DNA of 64,000 nt from Sabethes cyaneus (GCF_943734655.1 NC_071354.1:198708911-198772910); one strand, 5' to 3'; shown: positions 33,773-46,179, numbered from the stretch's first letter. Notes: a model not told the origin generated them from the letters alone. Numbers and translations are program-made.

Positions 33773-35206
33773 TTTGCAACAGGCGGTAGACCAGTTTTTG
33801 CAATTGTATTGATACAATATTTCGTTGCAAATAAAAACAAAACACCATGCGTCTCCACAGAATTTTCGTGCTTTAACTTGAATGAATTTTATCTCAAAAA
33901 CTAGAACATATACATTTTTCGAGTTTTGATGTGTCATGTACAAAAATGTTAGCTTAAACAAATAAAAAAGGTGTGGGTCTCTTTGGTCGGCACAGCATGG
34001 AACTAGGGTTGTTGATATTTAAGAAATAATATTGATATCGATAATATTGATATCAGTAATATCAATATTTGAGTTCGTGATGATATTGACATCGATATTT
34101 GGATCGGATATCGATATTTTTATCGATATTGCGAAAAAACTGCGTAACTGCTTGAAAAGGAGTGTTTTAACATTTTATCATCTTGATGCATTCTGCGAGC
34201 TTTTTCGTTATTATCCAAGGAATAAAGTGCCAAAGGCCCTTAAACCCTTTAACATGAATTCGCACTTTAACTCTGCATGCAGCATCTAATTAATCATGAT
34301 GCTTGATGAACTTATAGATTACAAAATAGGAAATATTTTTGTTCAGCACCAAACACCCTTATTCTCAATTCAAATAAACATTAAACAGAACAGAATAAAA
34401 TATTTCCGATCGAGTTATTTGCTCATTTAATTTAGCTCGCGGAGCAAGGATTGTAAAACAGATCATTTGGAGTGCACAATAAGTATAAAATAAAATCACT
34501 CCAAAGGTACAACTGTGAAGTTACTGATAGTCCGCATAAAAAAATCGTGGCCGATATCGGCCATAAAAATCAAAATATTGATAATATCGGATATCCCAAT
34601 ATCGCCCTTAAATATCGATATTTTGATTACGGAAAATCGATAATATCAAATATCGATATAATATCAACAACCCTACATGGAAGCATGAAAAACCACAATA
34701 GATCACAAAAGATCTCTATTATTGGTCGCAGTGGTTCATTCTCCTACAAGGAAAAAAACCATGAAAAGAACGAATATTTTCAATATTTTTATAACCAAAA
34801 AAAAATCCGAGTTTCAGTTAATTATTTTCCCGGAGAAGCGCATTGAAACATACCTTTTATTTAGTATCAAAATCATTAAAATCAGTTCAGTTGTTCAAGA
34901 GTGAATGAACTTTGGCGTACATTTCTGCGGTTTTGATATGTTTTGTAAAAAATCCTCACCTTATCATAAAAATATTGAAAATTTGGGTTTCTTTGGTCTA
35001 CACACCATAAAAACATTAAAAAACGAATATTTTCAATGTTTTTGTGATCATCAAAAAATACTTCGAGCTACAGTTTAATATTCTTCCTTGAAAGCTTAAC
35101 CAATTACCTGACTTTATTTCTTTAACATCAAATAAAATCAATTCAGTAGATCAAAAGTTATGTAGTTATGTATTAAGTATAGTTGATATATCGTATTATC
35201 TCCCGG
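33773..35206. repeat. AT-rich region with a local duplication, interrupted by a hAT MITE
   Basis: After removing the MITE at 34004-34675, a segment beginning GGTCTCTTTGGTCGGCACA (about 33975) and containing ACGAATATTTTCAATATTTT (about 34759) is repeated with divergence from about 34985 (TTTCTTTGGTCTACACACCA, ACGAATATTTTCAATGTTTT). No coding potential. Confidence 0.5.
34004..34675. mobile_element. hAT-type MITE with palindromic ATCGATA-rich ends (672 bp)
   Basis: Inverted ends TAGGGTTGTTGATATT are flanked by the 8-bp pair CATGGAAC (33996-34003) and CATGGAAG (34676-34683), seven of eight identical. Dense GATATCGATA-type strings occupy both subterminal regions, as in the hAT element at 29545-31162. 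A plus-strand frame across the ends is compositional. Confidence 0.85.
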
Positions 35207-35590
35207 GTGATTGCTGCAACCTGCACTGCATTTCTTTTTGCTATAATCGCTATTCAGTGTGAGCGATATGCTTATTAAATTTTTATGCGTGCTTGTGTGT
35301 GTTGGGGGATTATCTTTCCTTTAAAACTTGGTCTACTTTACTTGAACTACTCTTTCAAAACTTTATAGCCGTCCCTGGTGAGGACTCTTTCGTTCCTCTG
35401 ACCAGTACACTTAACTATAGGAGGGACTTTGGCACTGACAACCAAGAGGCTTCAGTGGGTAATATAGAATTCAGCATGAAGGAAGGGTAAATGAGGGGCC
35501 TGAGAATAAAACCCGTACTAAAGTCACTTGACATCGAATGGCTTGATTCTACTAAGAATCGAACCCACGACCACTCGCTTGAGGTTGGTA
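35207..35590 (-). mobile_element. tRNA-derived SINE copy, family B (head truncated)
   Basis: It matches the split SINE at 29440-31450 along its body (CCTCTGACCAGTACACTTAA, AAGTCACTTGACATCGAATG) and keeps the B box GGGTTCGATTCTTAG, but lacks the A-box end beyond about 35585. Confidence 0.75.
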
Positions 35591-35805
35591 ATCACCATAA
35601 CTCATGAATGGGACCACCCGAAACGCTAAAAATAAAAATTTGGGTTTTACATATTTTGAGAAGAAATTTCAGAGTACAGTATACCTACTATCCGAAAATT
35701 CGAACAAAATCGGAGTATTTCCAAATTTTGATACACTTTTTTATGGAATTGCTGATGTAACTAAAATCTTTTAACGACTGGTAATTCACTCAATGAAGAA
35801 AAATC

Positions 35806-36722
35806 TTTTCGTGAATAGTACCATTTCGTGAATGTGAACCTCTCCTTCCTCGTTATCGCTCTCTCGGACCCAACTGAAGGAAAGTAACAGAGTCAGTAGA
35901 CCTAGGAAAACAAATATACTTAGACAGCAGTGATTTCTGCGGGAACCTGCAGTTCCCGAGTTCTCGAGGAAATGTGTGTTTCATTTGTAAGGGAGCCCCC
36001 TCTCTTAGAAGGGGGAGGGGTCTCATTACACCATAGACAAAATTCCTGCCTCCAAAATCTCCCACATGCCAAATTTGGTTCCAATTGCTTGATTAGTTCT
36101 CGAGTTTGAGGAAATATGTGTTTCATTTGTGTAGGAGCATTTGTGTTAAAGGACGGATGGGACCTTCTTAAACCATAGACAAAATTTCTGCCTCCTTAGA
36201 CCACCATATGCCAAATTTGGTTCCATTTGCTCGATTAGTTCTCGAGATATAAGGAAATGCGTATTTTTTTGTATAGGACCCCCCTCTTAAAGGGGGTAGG
36301 GGTCCTAATTCTCCATAGAAAAAATTTCTGCCTCCTAAACTCCCATGTGCCAAATTTGATTCCATTTCCTTGATTAGTTCTCGAGTTATGAGGAAATTCG
36401 TATTACATTTGTATGGGAGTCCCCTCCCCTCTCTTAAAGTGAAGAAAGGCTATAATTCATCATAGAAAAAATTCTTGCCTCAAAAACCGTCACATGTCAA
36501 ATTTGGTTCTATTTGCTTCATTAGTTCTCCAGTTATGAGGAAATTTGTATTTCATTTGTATGGGAGCACCCCGCCCTCTTAGGGAAGAGGGGCCTCTAAC
36601 CATCATAAGAACCTTTCTCGGCCCCAAAAACCCCTGCATACAAATTTTCACGCCAATTGGTTCAGTAGTTTTCGATTCTATAAGGAACATACAGACAGAC
36701 AGAAATCCATTTTTAAATATAA
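35806..36722 (+). repeat. Second copy of the CTAGCTGACCCG-family repeat, 5' truncated
   Basis: It starts inside the 'ACCATTTCG' run and shares CCCAACTGAAGGAAAGTAAC and the 140-150 bp units (GATTAGTTCTCGAG near 36091, 36232, 36375, 36519) with 23427-24672. It ends in the same GACAGACAGAAATCC plus T-rich block. The number of units differs between copies. Confidence 0.75.
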
Positions 36723-37086
36723 GTTTCTACTAAGACGCTCAAAATTTTTATAATCTGGTAATTTTTATGTCATCTTTGTATCATTTTAGTATCTTATTTA
36801 TTTAATTTTTGAGCCATTTTTCTGTCATTTGTATTATTTTTGTGTTATTTTTACATTCTTATGTATCGGTTTTGTGTCATTTTTGTATCACTTTTATGTC
36901 ATTTTCTGTTCATTTTCATGTCATTAAGTATCTTATCTATTTCATTCATAAGCCACTTGTTTTCATTATTCGTATCAGTTTTGAATTTTCGTGTTAATTA
37001 ACTAATTTTTGTGTCATTTAGTGTCATATCATTTGTGTTATTTTGTATCATTTTTATGCTGTTTACGTATATTAGTTTTGTGACGT

Positions 37087-37463
37087 CCCAGCTAGCACCA
37101 ACTCGGATATCTATGTACGAAAACTATCGTAAATATCTCCTAACAAATTCGAAATCGTAACTAAAGCTGGATAAAGTGGGATCAAGTTGATTTCCTGTCG
37201 TATATAATGATAATGACTGACATACATACGATTTTCAGCACAAAATCGTAGCGTAGTACGGAGCGACTCGCGCTTAATCGGATATTATCGTATATAAATA
37301 CTTATATAGTGGTAACGCTCAAAATTATTCGTAATCACGTATATCGCCTCCAAAATAGTACGGATATGCCAATTTTGCGCATGAAATACGATTTATTTAG
37401 CATGTATATCTGTCCGTAATGCTGATTTTTACCTTTTTTATATATATGAAAAAGCTAGCTGGG
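37087..37463 (+). mobile_element. MITE, CCCAGCTAGCACC family, copy 2 (complete)
   Basis: The ends CCCAGCTAGC and GCTAGCTGGG are inverted copies. The interior matches 26978-27334 closely and the truncated copy at 63786-64000 in reverse orientation. It sits in the T-rich satellite, whose simple sequence hides any target duplication. Confidence 0.8.
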
Positions 37464-39083
37464 GTTTTTGTGTTATTTTGGTGTCATTTTTGTATTATTT
37501 TTAAGTTACTCATTTGTCATTTGTGTATCGTTTCTGAATAATTTCTGAATTGGGTCAGTTTTGTTATATTTTTGAGTTAGTTTTGTGTTACTTTCATGTT
37601 TATTTTTAATGGCATAATGGCATTTTGTTTCATGTTAGTATCACGTTTATTATTTTAGTTTTGAGCCATTTTTCTGTCATTATTTGTTTGATTTTTGTGT
37701 TATTTTTGCATTATGATTGTGTCATTTTTATATCCTATTTATGTCATTTTTGTGGAATGGTACTTTTTCACTTTTCTTGCGTTATTTGTTACTTAATATT
37801 CAATTTTGAGTCACTTTGGTATCACTTTTGTTTTATTTTTATATAGCTTTCCTTTCATTTTATGTTTATTTTTATGTCATTAGTCGTATTAGTAGTATTA
37901 ATTGTTTTATTTATTTTAGTTTAGGCCATTGCAAATCATATTTAAAGCTTTTGCCCCCCCCTTGGAAATTAGCTTGGAAAATCGCGGGGCAAACAAATAA
38001 TTTGTAGGATATGAGTCAAATTTCTTTTTATAAAATCAATTGTCTGTGGGCTCTACAGTCTGAAAAATTCGAAAAATGAGTCTCCGAGTTGAATTAACCC
38101 TTCTAGCACGAAACAGAATGGGAAATTCGAACAATGGAATTTCCGAAAAACGTCCTAAAAAATTTCTTGCAGTTTTTTCTTTCTTTTCGTTGGTTTTTGC
38201 ATGGAAAATAATAAACGTATATATTTAGTTTTGTATTACTTACATTTACATTTTTGTGTTATTTTTGAATTATTTTTATTTTGTAATTTTTGTCATTTTC
38301 ATGTCATTTGTGCATCATTCTTGAATCATTTTTATATAATCTTTGATTATTGTTGCTTTATTTTTTGTCAGTTTTGTATCATTTTCATGTTTCTTTTTGT
38401 TTATTTGTATGCTATCTTTGTTTTATTTTGGTATTTTTGTATTAGGCCATTGCAAATCATTTTCAAAGTTTTTGTCACCCCTTTGGAAATTGGCTTGTAA
38501 AATAGGGGGGCAAAAAATTAATTTGTAGTTTGTAATTTAGTGAGCTAAATTTATAAATTTAAAAAATCAATTGTCTGTTGGCTCTACAGCCTGAAAAACT
38601 CGAAAAATGAGTGTACGAGTTGAGTTAACGCTTCTAGCATGAAATAGAAATAGAAGTTCAAACAGTGGAATTTCCGAAACTAGGCCAAAAAAATTTTCCT
38701 TCGTTTTTGTCTTTTTGTTCGAAGATTTTTGCATGAAAAATAACAACAGATTTATTAAAAGCAAGAATAGATTTGATTTTCACATTTAAACTTTAAGTAA
38801 AAATGCCTAAAATCCATTTTTTTTGCTCGATTAAAAAATTCTCTTTGTTTTTTTGAACCCTCTCCCCCACCCTTCAGTGGCCCAACACTGGAGGGACAAA
38901 AACTTTTTTAAATATTTGTAATGGCCTTATTTTCGAATGATTTTTGAATCATTTATTAAACACACAATTTTTGTTTTATTTTTAATGATTCATTCATTGA
39001 ATTATTATAGCGTTGTTTGTGTGTCTAATTATTGATTTTTGTTATTATAGTCACTTTAACAGCCTCGTTCATTTGTGACGTCT

Positions 39084-39153
39084 GTTGGGCCTGGATTTGA
39101 ACACGGATCCTCGGCGTGAAAGGCGTGAATGATAACCACTACACCGGAATTGA
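39084..39153 (-). pseudogene. tRNA-like sequence (CTTTCAC anticodon loop), degenerate
   Basis: The minus strand reads CCGGTGTAGTGGTTATCA (D-arm/A-box type), then an anticodon-loop-like CTTTCAC, then GTGTTCAAATCC as a B box, in tRNA spacing. The anticodon would be UUC (Glu). Anticodon and acceptor stems pair poorly, so it is a tRNA pseudogene or a SINE head rather than an active gene. Confidence 0.5.
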
Positions 39154-39461
39154 CCTCTATATTTATGTTATTTTTGATTCACTTCTGTGCCCTCATTGTG
39201 TTATATTAGTAGTCATTTTACTTTTTTGTTATTTATGATGTCATTTGCTGAATAACTTTTCGCGTTAAAATTTTTTTTTTGTCATATGTCTATCTTCTAG
39301 TTTTATTTTTGTATAATTTCGCCATTCTCGTGTTGTTCTTGTTTTTGTTTCTTTGTTATCTATGCCAGTTTAACATAATTTTCTGTCATTATTTTACAAT
39401 TTTTGTGTAATGTTATTAATGTATTGTTTTATCATATAATCATATTAGACCATTACAAATC

Positions 39462-39700
39462 TATTCCTATAAAAATGGATTTCTGTCTGTCTGTCCGTCC
39501 GTATGTTCCTTATAGAATCGAAAACTACTGAACCGATCGGCGTGAAAATTTGCATGTAGGGGTTTTTGAGGCCAGGGAAGGTTCTTATGATGGTTAGAGA
39601 CCCCTCACCCCACTAAAAGGGGGGCTTCCATACAAATCTATACCTATAAAAATGGATTTCTGTCTGACTGCCCGTATGTTCCTTCCCAAGGAACACACAA
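39462..39700 (-). repeat. Truncated inverted ends of the CTAGCTGACCCG-family repeat
   Basis: The terminal block of the family appears twice in reverse orientation (AAAAATGGATTTCTGTCTG near 39470 and near 39647). The first is followed by the GGCGTGAAAATTTGCATG and AGAGACCCCTC portions. Only the terminal 60-180 bp is kept each time. Confidence 0.75.
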
Positions 39701-39746
39701 AACATGTTAGAAAATAATATTCATGGAAAGTAGTCGTTTAAGAGTA

Positions 39747-41046
39747 AGGCTGGTTCGCGACAAAATCTGGACAACTCAATTTTGCAATAAAACAGATTTG
39801 CTAGAAGTTTAATCCATGAAACAATTTTATGTCATTTATGTGTGTATCGTTAATAATTATCAAACAAATTAACATTACTTATTTGGTCTGCATGAAAAAT
39901 CGGCGAACTTTGGAGTTTACCCTTGCCATGAGGGTCAGTGCAGACCTGTTGGCAACCAATTTAGCTGCGTTTGTCCAAGATGAAGATTAGATTCAAAATT
40001 TATCCATAGTTGTTGTTTCTGCTGGGACAGCTCTCTCTTCACCAAAGCCCAATACCGCTGGATGGGGTGTAACTCTGGACAGTTAGGTGGATTCACCTCC
40101 TTCGGTACAATATGGACTCCATTAGCATCATACCATTCCAAAACATCTTTGGCGTAGTGACAGGATGCCAAATCAGGCCAAAACAGCGAGGGTACATCAT
40201 GGCTGTGTAGGAACGGTAACAATCGTTTCTGCAGGCATTCTTCACGGTATATTTCCTTGTTAACCGTTCCCGTAGTGATGTAACTTTTGATTGCTCAACC
40301 ACAGCTGCATATGGCATGCCATACTAAATATTTTTTGGGAAACTTGACTTTCTTCTTTGTCCTAAAATGCTCTGCAACGCCATTCCGTTTCATGGCAGTG
40401 TAAAAAGACATACCAGGAAGCTGTTTAAAGTCTTCTAGGACATACGTTTCATCGTCCATTATAACGCATGGAAACTTCGTTAAATATTTGCGATAAAGCT
40501 TACGAGCGCGTGTTTTGGCCGTCGTATTTTGCTTATCATTACGGTTTGGCACAGTCCTCACCTTGAAAGACTTCATGCCTTGTCGTTGCTTAGAGGTGTG
40601 GACGAATGTTGGCGACATTTTTATTTTATGAGCAATGGTACGTACAGAAAGATCTGGTCTTCTCCGTAGTATTTGTTTTACCTTCGCATCCTTGTGGTGG
40701 TTCCTCAGATCCGTTTTTGTTCCACTTCCCTTCTTCCTAGCTGTTGTCAAGCGAGTATCGAACAATTTTAAAACACTGTGAACAGTGCTTGGAGGAAATC
40801 CAAGCTTTTTGGCAAGTTTTCTTAACGAGAGATCCGGATTTTCATTGCGACCGCACACAATTGCTTTTCGCACCTGCTTTTCTTTCGACACCATTTTACG
40901 CTGAGTGCTTGAAATATAAACAAGTGTTATATTTTTAGAAAGAACAGACATACGTTTACTACTCTGCAAAATATTTCACTCATTGTTAATGTATTTCCGA
41001 AGCTGTGTGTGTTTAGGGGTGTCCAAATTTTGTCGCGAACAAGCCT
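39747..41046. mobile_element. ITmD37E-type Tc1/mariner transposon, near full length (1300 bp)
   Basis: Inverted ends AGGCT-GTTCGCGACAAAAT (continuing T/CTGGACA) are flanked by TA at 39745-39746 and 41047-41048. The size and single transposase gene on the minus strand are as expected for a complete Tc1/mariner element. The transposase is described separately. Confidence 0.9.
39879..40894 (-). pseudogene. DD37E transposase, inactivated
   Basis: The probable start is MVSKEKQVRKAI at 40894. Helix-turn-helix-like segments follow (LSLRKLAKKLGFPPSTVHSV and LSVRTIAHKIKMSPTFVH). The catalytic region shows MDDETYV (about 40460), where the first Asp lies, and WPDLASCHYAKDV (about 40185-40150), where the second lies. 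Exactly 37 residues later, where active members have Glu in RPIERYW, this copy reads HPIQRYW: Gln replaces the catalytic Glu. The same frame is closed by one TGA just after WHAICSCG (40295-40297), and a later frameshift near 39985 moves the C terminus (ANRSALTLMARVNSKVRRFF) into another frame ending at 39879. Total length, about 338 codons, is normal for the family. Three lesions make it non-functional; the ends remain intact. Confidence 0.85.
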
Positions 41047-41049
41047 TAG

Positions 41050-43560
41050 GTGAGGCACGTACCCCAGTATGTCCCCTTGTTAGACCCACCAGTGGATGCG
41101 CATTAAATCTAGAATTATTGATATGCTTTGACGCTATATTTCTATGCATTCTATCGCCCGACGAAATAGTTATTTTCCAATTAGACAATGTGCACCTCAC
41201 ACCAATTGCTTTGTAAATATCGTAAAATGACAATTGTCATTCTATCGTATCGTAATGTATCATAATTTTCGGCAATTAAATTAAATTTACGCCACCATAA
41301 ATGTTCGACGTTTTTGACCTCCTTTCAGGGGAGGGGGTATAGCAACAAACAATCACAACGCCCAATTAACCCGTTTGTGGTTCTGCGAATTCTGTTTGAA
41401 TTCATCCCGAAAGTGTGCAGCATCCAATTAACTTTTATTGTTTGTCACGCTGGAAGCCATTGAAAATCCCTGCGACAGTCGGCATCCGGTTGGGCTGACT
41501 TTCCAGAACCACAATCACAAACTTGCGCAATGACGGCACAGGCAGCCGTTTGGCTATTTATGGGGCCAACTGGCACCATTTTTCAATTTTCCTCCACCCA
41601 CATTGAGCTCGCCGCGATGCAACACCGGTCACCATCGCCCGGAGAACCGCTCGAGAACGGATCGGAAATGGTTTATTTCCTTCATTCGATTTTATTTTCC
41701 ACGCTATAAGCTATAATGATCGACAGTTAATTGTGACGAACAGACAGTAGGACGAACAAATAGTTGATGGATCAATTTATGAGGTTTCCCATCTGCTTGC
41801 TTAACTGAGGCAGCTCCTATAAATATCGTTGGGAAGCAATGGGTAAGAAGAAAGGGTTAATGGCAGCAAAAACAGTAACCGCCGCCGACACATCGCGTCA
41901 AACAGTGTTGACGCTGCCGAGTGAAGGTAGAATACCATGCGTTCGCTTTTCTTTCCTGCTGAAAGCGAAAGCAAGTTGAACGTGAAATGTTTCAAGGAGC
42001 TTTTCTTAGAAAACTTTCTCAACAAGCACTGACTGTAAGCTGCCACGAAAGTTTGATGCTTTCAGTTTCCTCCTTCATCAGATTTATTGAAATCATTCCG
42101 TAAGCTAGTAGGAGTAACTTTTCAAGGAAACGGTTGGAATAAAAGCAATTACAATATTACTGACGAAATAAAATTTGCAAAACAGTATCAAGTTTGCCGG
42201 CTTCTCAACTTGCTGCAAACCACATTTTATCGTGTCCCGTGTTTTAGAAAATCACCGCCAGACGTGAACTCGTATCGTTCGCAAAAAAAGTGTAAAATAT
42301 ATTTAATTAAAAAAATGCCGCCCAAAAATCAACAACCATCTATCTTTCCCCTGCTGCAAAATACACTGTTGTTATTCGTCTAGCAGTTATAATTCAAGTA
42401 CTTAGCAGTTCAACTGCTCTTGCACTTCGCAGTTCGCCTTCACAATGAACTCTCAACCTTTTTTTGTACTTTGTTTTCAGTAACAAAACAAATGACATCG
42501 GCCACCATTTTTAGAAAAGGATTAACATTACTATTTTTAATTCTGTTTTTCAGTTCAAAAAGCAAAGCTAGTCGTAAATTGATTCTACTATAGTTTCAAT
42601 AATTTCTTTTACCAATTGCCGCTATCGCTAGTGCATTTGCATAGCGAAATGGAATCGCACATAAATCTTTCCCCTCGGAGCCAAAATGGTTATTCAATTT
42701 GCCTTTCGAGCATATTTAGATTTTAGTTAGTGCCGGTGCCATAGCGTGTCCGTGGTGGTCCGTGAAATAAATAAATCACAGCCAGGTGGCCTGTGTGCTG
42801 AAGATTATCAACAATTGCGCACGGAATTCGCCATGGGGCGTCCCGCCGTCATGCGTCGTCCCGTCGTCCCGTCATCCATCGGCCGCCACCTATCTAGTAC
42901 TAGTAGTAGGTGTTAGCGAGTGTGTTTTTTCCGCGGGCGCACGCTTTTGTGGCGCATCGTTTTTGAAATAGACGCACACACACCGCGTATTAAACAAGGT
43001 GGACATAAATGTCAATTCCCTGCAAAAAGAGTGTGTATCTTTTTTGTTTTTGTGACATTTTGAGGCTTCTTCTTGCGTTAATTTTTTCTAAGCAGCGAAA
43101 GATAGGTCAAACACCGGGCTTCGGCAAGAAAAACAACACAGCATGTGGTTGGTAATAATGCCTATTCAGTGTGTTTGTTATGAGGTTGGGAACAGAAAGT
43201 TTATTTTTATGTTTGAACGATAAAATGATAAAAACTGATTTTATTAGGTGCCATAAAATGTGCTTTTTTCCATTGCCTATACGCTAAATATATATAAAGT
43301 ATCATGGATTCTAACTCAATTAAATAAAAACTCAAACCTACATCAGTATTTATAATAACATTAACTATTAACAGCAGGGAAAATTAAGTCAATATTCAAT
43401 ATTGTCTCATAGTAAAAAGCGGTGTATAGCAAATCGTCCTGGAGCTTATGAATTTTTCAGGAAAATTTCAAATGTAACGCAGAAAACTGGACTACGAGTA
43501 CCTATATAGAATTCAGAAACAGCTTCAGAAAATAAACGGTTTACGTCTTTTTATGCAAAA
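41050..43560. other. Unassigned, apparently single-copy region
   Basis: No repeat family of this window occurs between the mariner element and the A-rich satellite. G+C-richer islands lie at 41400-41680 and 42790-42970, the latter with CpG-rich CGTCCCGTCGTCCCGTC-like strings. Short frames (for example 42087-42383) have no recognisable domains. Untranslated exon or regulatory DNA is possible but unproven. Confidence 0.35.
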
Positions 43561-44025
43561 ATGATCGAAATCACTGAAATGTCGAAACTGAAGACTTGCA
43601 GTTGAATGCCAAAAAAAAACAGAAATCTGAACTAAAACACGAAATGAAAATTCAGAATTTAAAATTTAGATTCAAACTGAAAATAGAAAATTACACATTA
43701 AAAATGGATAAATGAAAATTGTAAACTGAAAATTAAAAATTAAAAATTAAAAATCGGAAATTGAACAGTGAAAATTGAAAATTGGAAATTGAAACTGAAA
43801 ATTGAAACTTGAAAGTCAATATTGACAACAGCAGACAACAGAAAACAGAAGACTAAAGACAGAAACAGAAAATAGTAAACAAAGAATAGAAAATATAAGG
43901 TAAAAGTATTTTATAAAGTTTTTGTCCTTCCGAGGTTGGGCCACTAAAATGGGGGTGTTAACAAGACCCCCTATTTTTAAAACCAATTTTAAAGGGGGGG
44001 GGGATGACTGAAACTATGAACTATG

Positions 44026-44275
44026 ACAAAATACAAAATACAAAATACAAAATACAAAATACAAAATACAAAATACAAAATACAAAATACAAAATACAAA
44101 ATACAAAATACAAAATACAAAATACAAAATACAAAATACAAAATACAAAATACAAAATACAAAATACAAAATACAAAATACAAAATACAAAATACAAAAT
44201 ACAAAATACAAAATACAAAATACAAAATACAAAATACAAAATACAAAATACAAAATACAAAATACAAAATACAAA
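44026..44275. repeat. Heptanucleotide microsatellite (ACAAAAT)n, about 35 copies
   Basis: A 250-bp array of the 7-mer with no visible substitution or indel, set in diverged A-rich DNA. Because 7 is not a multiple of 3 and the unit lacks stops in most frames, several overlapping long frames appear on both strands. They are compositional. Confidence 0.97.
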
Positions 44276-44804
44276 CAGGAAAAGAAAACAGAAAATAACG
44301 GAAAGCAAAAGTAAAGTGAAAAAAAGTGAAAAGGAAAAATGCAACTCGAAGGACAAAACCACGAAACGAAAGACAGCAAAGCACAAAACATAGTTAATCG
44401 TAAACTTGAAAGATGGAAAACCCCAAAGTCAAAAAGATAGGAGACAGAAATAACAAAAACAGAAATACTCCAAGCCAGAAAACTGACCTATGAAACCAAC
44501 TAAAAAGATAGAAAAAAGGTTTGAAGACCGGAGAATCCAAAAATAGTCTTTAAAGACAGAAAACTGGAAAACAAACATCTGAGCATACGAAAAATAATGA
44601 TAGCCAAACATGAAACATGAAACACAAAATACAAAACGCGAAATACAAAATAAATGAAAGGAAAAACAAAATACAAAAATAGAAAGTAACATGTAGAAAA
44701 AACAGAAAATAAAGGAAAGCAAAAGGCAAAGTGAAAATAATTAAATGTAAAATGCAAGTCGAAGGACAAAACCACGATACAAGAGACAGCAAAAAAAAAA
44801 GATA

Positions 44805-44990
44805 CACTCAAGTACTTTTTTTACACGGTTTGTTTTTTCGAATAGTGAGAACGGGGTTATTTAGGGACCATTCATTTATTTCTCAATACGTTTGGGAGAG
44901 GCCCGACATTCGTCACGTATTTTGTAAATGGTCCCTAAATTGCACCGTTTTTGAGTAATCGAAAAAAACAAACCGTGTAAAAAAAGAGTG
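44805..44990. mobile_element. TA-target MITE (CACTC...TTTTTTTACACGGTTTG ends)
   Basis: A nearly palindromic 186-bp element. Inverted arms share TTTTTTTACACGGTTTGTTT, TTTAGGGACCATT and more, and the element is flanked by TA on both sides (44803-44804, 44991-44992). Typical of Tc1/mariner-mobilised MITEs; non-coding. Confidence 0.8.
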
Positions 44991-45261
44991 TAGTAAAATG
45001 CAAAATTTGAAAATCGTGAACTTGAAAGTTGGAAAACCCTAAAGTCAAAAAGATAGGAGACTGAAATAAAAAAAAGAAATATACTAAGCCAAAAAACTAA
45101 CATATGAAACAAACTAAAGATAGAAAAAAGGCTTGAAAGACAGAGAACCGAAAAATAGTCTTCAATGACAGAAAACTGGAAAAACGGATACTGAGCATAC
45201 AAAAAGAACGAAATAATGATAACCGGAAATACAGAATTAAAAGACAGGATCCCGGAAAAAT

Positions 45262-46070
45262 ATAACCTATTAATATAAGAGGCTTATGTCTGTACCGAAA
45301 ACCTGGTCTCTGACAGCACGTCATAAGAGGCTTATCGGTAACTAAAAACAGGTCCCTGACAGGACCTCATGCTTTCGTAGCAATGGGTTGTATTCTTAGT
45401 CACCTCACTGGTCGACTGCTGGACTGCTCGATTGCTCAACTGGTTGACTAGAATGCTCGACTGGACTGGTCGATTAGACTGCTCGATTCGATTGCTCGCC
45501 TGGACTACTTAACTGAACTGCTCAACAGAACTGTTCGAATAAACCATTCGACTGGACTACTCGACTCAACTGCTCGACTCGCCTGCTCAACTCGACTGCT
45601 CGAATGAGCTGATCGATTCTACTGTTCGACTTAACCGCTTGACCCGGATGCTTGACTAAACCATTCGATTCGACTGCTCGACTCAAGTGCTCGATTTGAC
45701 TACTCGATTCAACTGCTCGACTTGACTACTCGACTTAACTGCTCGATTAAGCTGCTCGACTGGACTGCTCGACTAGACCACTCGATTCAACTGCTCGACT
45801 CAAATGCTCGACCGGACTGCTTGGCTGAACAGCTTGATTTAACTGCTCGACTAGACTGCTCGTTTTGACTGCTCGACTTGACTGTTCGACTCGACTGCTC
45901 GACCCAACTGCTTGACTCGATTGCCTGATTCGACTGCTTCGACTCGCCTGCTCAACTCAATTGCTTGTCGCGATATCATATGGTCGGTGTTAAATCAGAC
46001 GATCAGACCGGACCAAGTCCGCAACATTTTACTCTAATCAGACTACATAAATGTTGCAAACAGCCAGAAG
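45262..46070. mobile_element. Dispersed element with a 13-bp minisatellite, copy 1
   Basis: The left flank (45262-45411) contains ATAAGAGGCTTATGTCTGTACC and a partial internal repeat of itself. The core (about 45412-45965) is a degenerate array of the 13-mer ACTGCTCGACTNN, some 40 units. The right flank reads GCTTGTCGCGATATCATATG and then the GGTCGGTGTTAAATCAGAC end shared with the palindromic MITE at 12176-12658. Both flanks recur around a longer array at 61446-63105. Class unknown. Confidence 0.8.
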
Positions 46071-46179
46071 TTTTTATTCAGTTTAGTAAAATCCAATACG
46101 ACCATAAAAACTATTTGTTTCAGTTTCTGGCTATGACTCTTTTATGTGCAACATCTTAAAGCTGTATTATGCAATATAC

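Larger units (their letters stand above)
36735..39455. repeat. T-rich degenerate satellite (TTTTTGTGTCATTTTTGTATCA type)
   Basis: The plus strand is dominated by imperfect repeats of TTTTGTGTCATTTTTGTATC. A longer module of about 310 bp (starting TTAGGCCATTGCAAATCAT and holding ATCAATTGTCTGT-GGCTCTACAG) occurs twice, at about 37919-38230 and 38443-38760, so part of the block evolved by larger duplication. A MITE (37087-37463) and a tRNA-like segment (39084-39153) interrupt it. Long open frames here are artefacts of base composition. Confidence 0.75.
43565..45260. repeat. A/purine-rich degenerate satellite, part 1
   Basis: The plus strand consists of imperfect repeats such as GAAAATTGAAAATTGAAACT (43700-43810) and AAAACAGAAAAT. 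It includes a homogeneous heptamer array and a nested MITE, described separately. Two diverged copies of 'CTTGAAAG-TGGAAAACCC-AAAGTCAAAAAGATAGGAGAC' occur near 44405 and 45019, so the block also duplicated in larger units. No genes. Confidence 0.7.

Noticed and set aside
43989..44393. Five overlapping open frames of 90-130 codons (KIQNTKY / FCILYFV repeats)
   Set aside because: They are translations of the (ACAAAAT)n array, open only because the 7-mer lacks stop codons.
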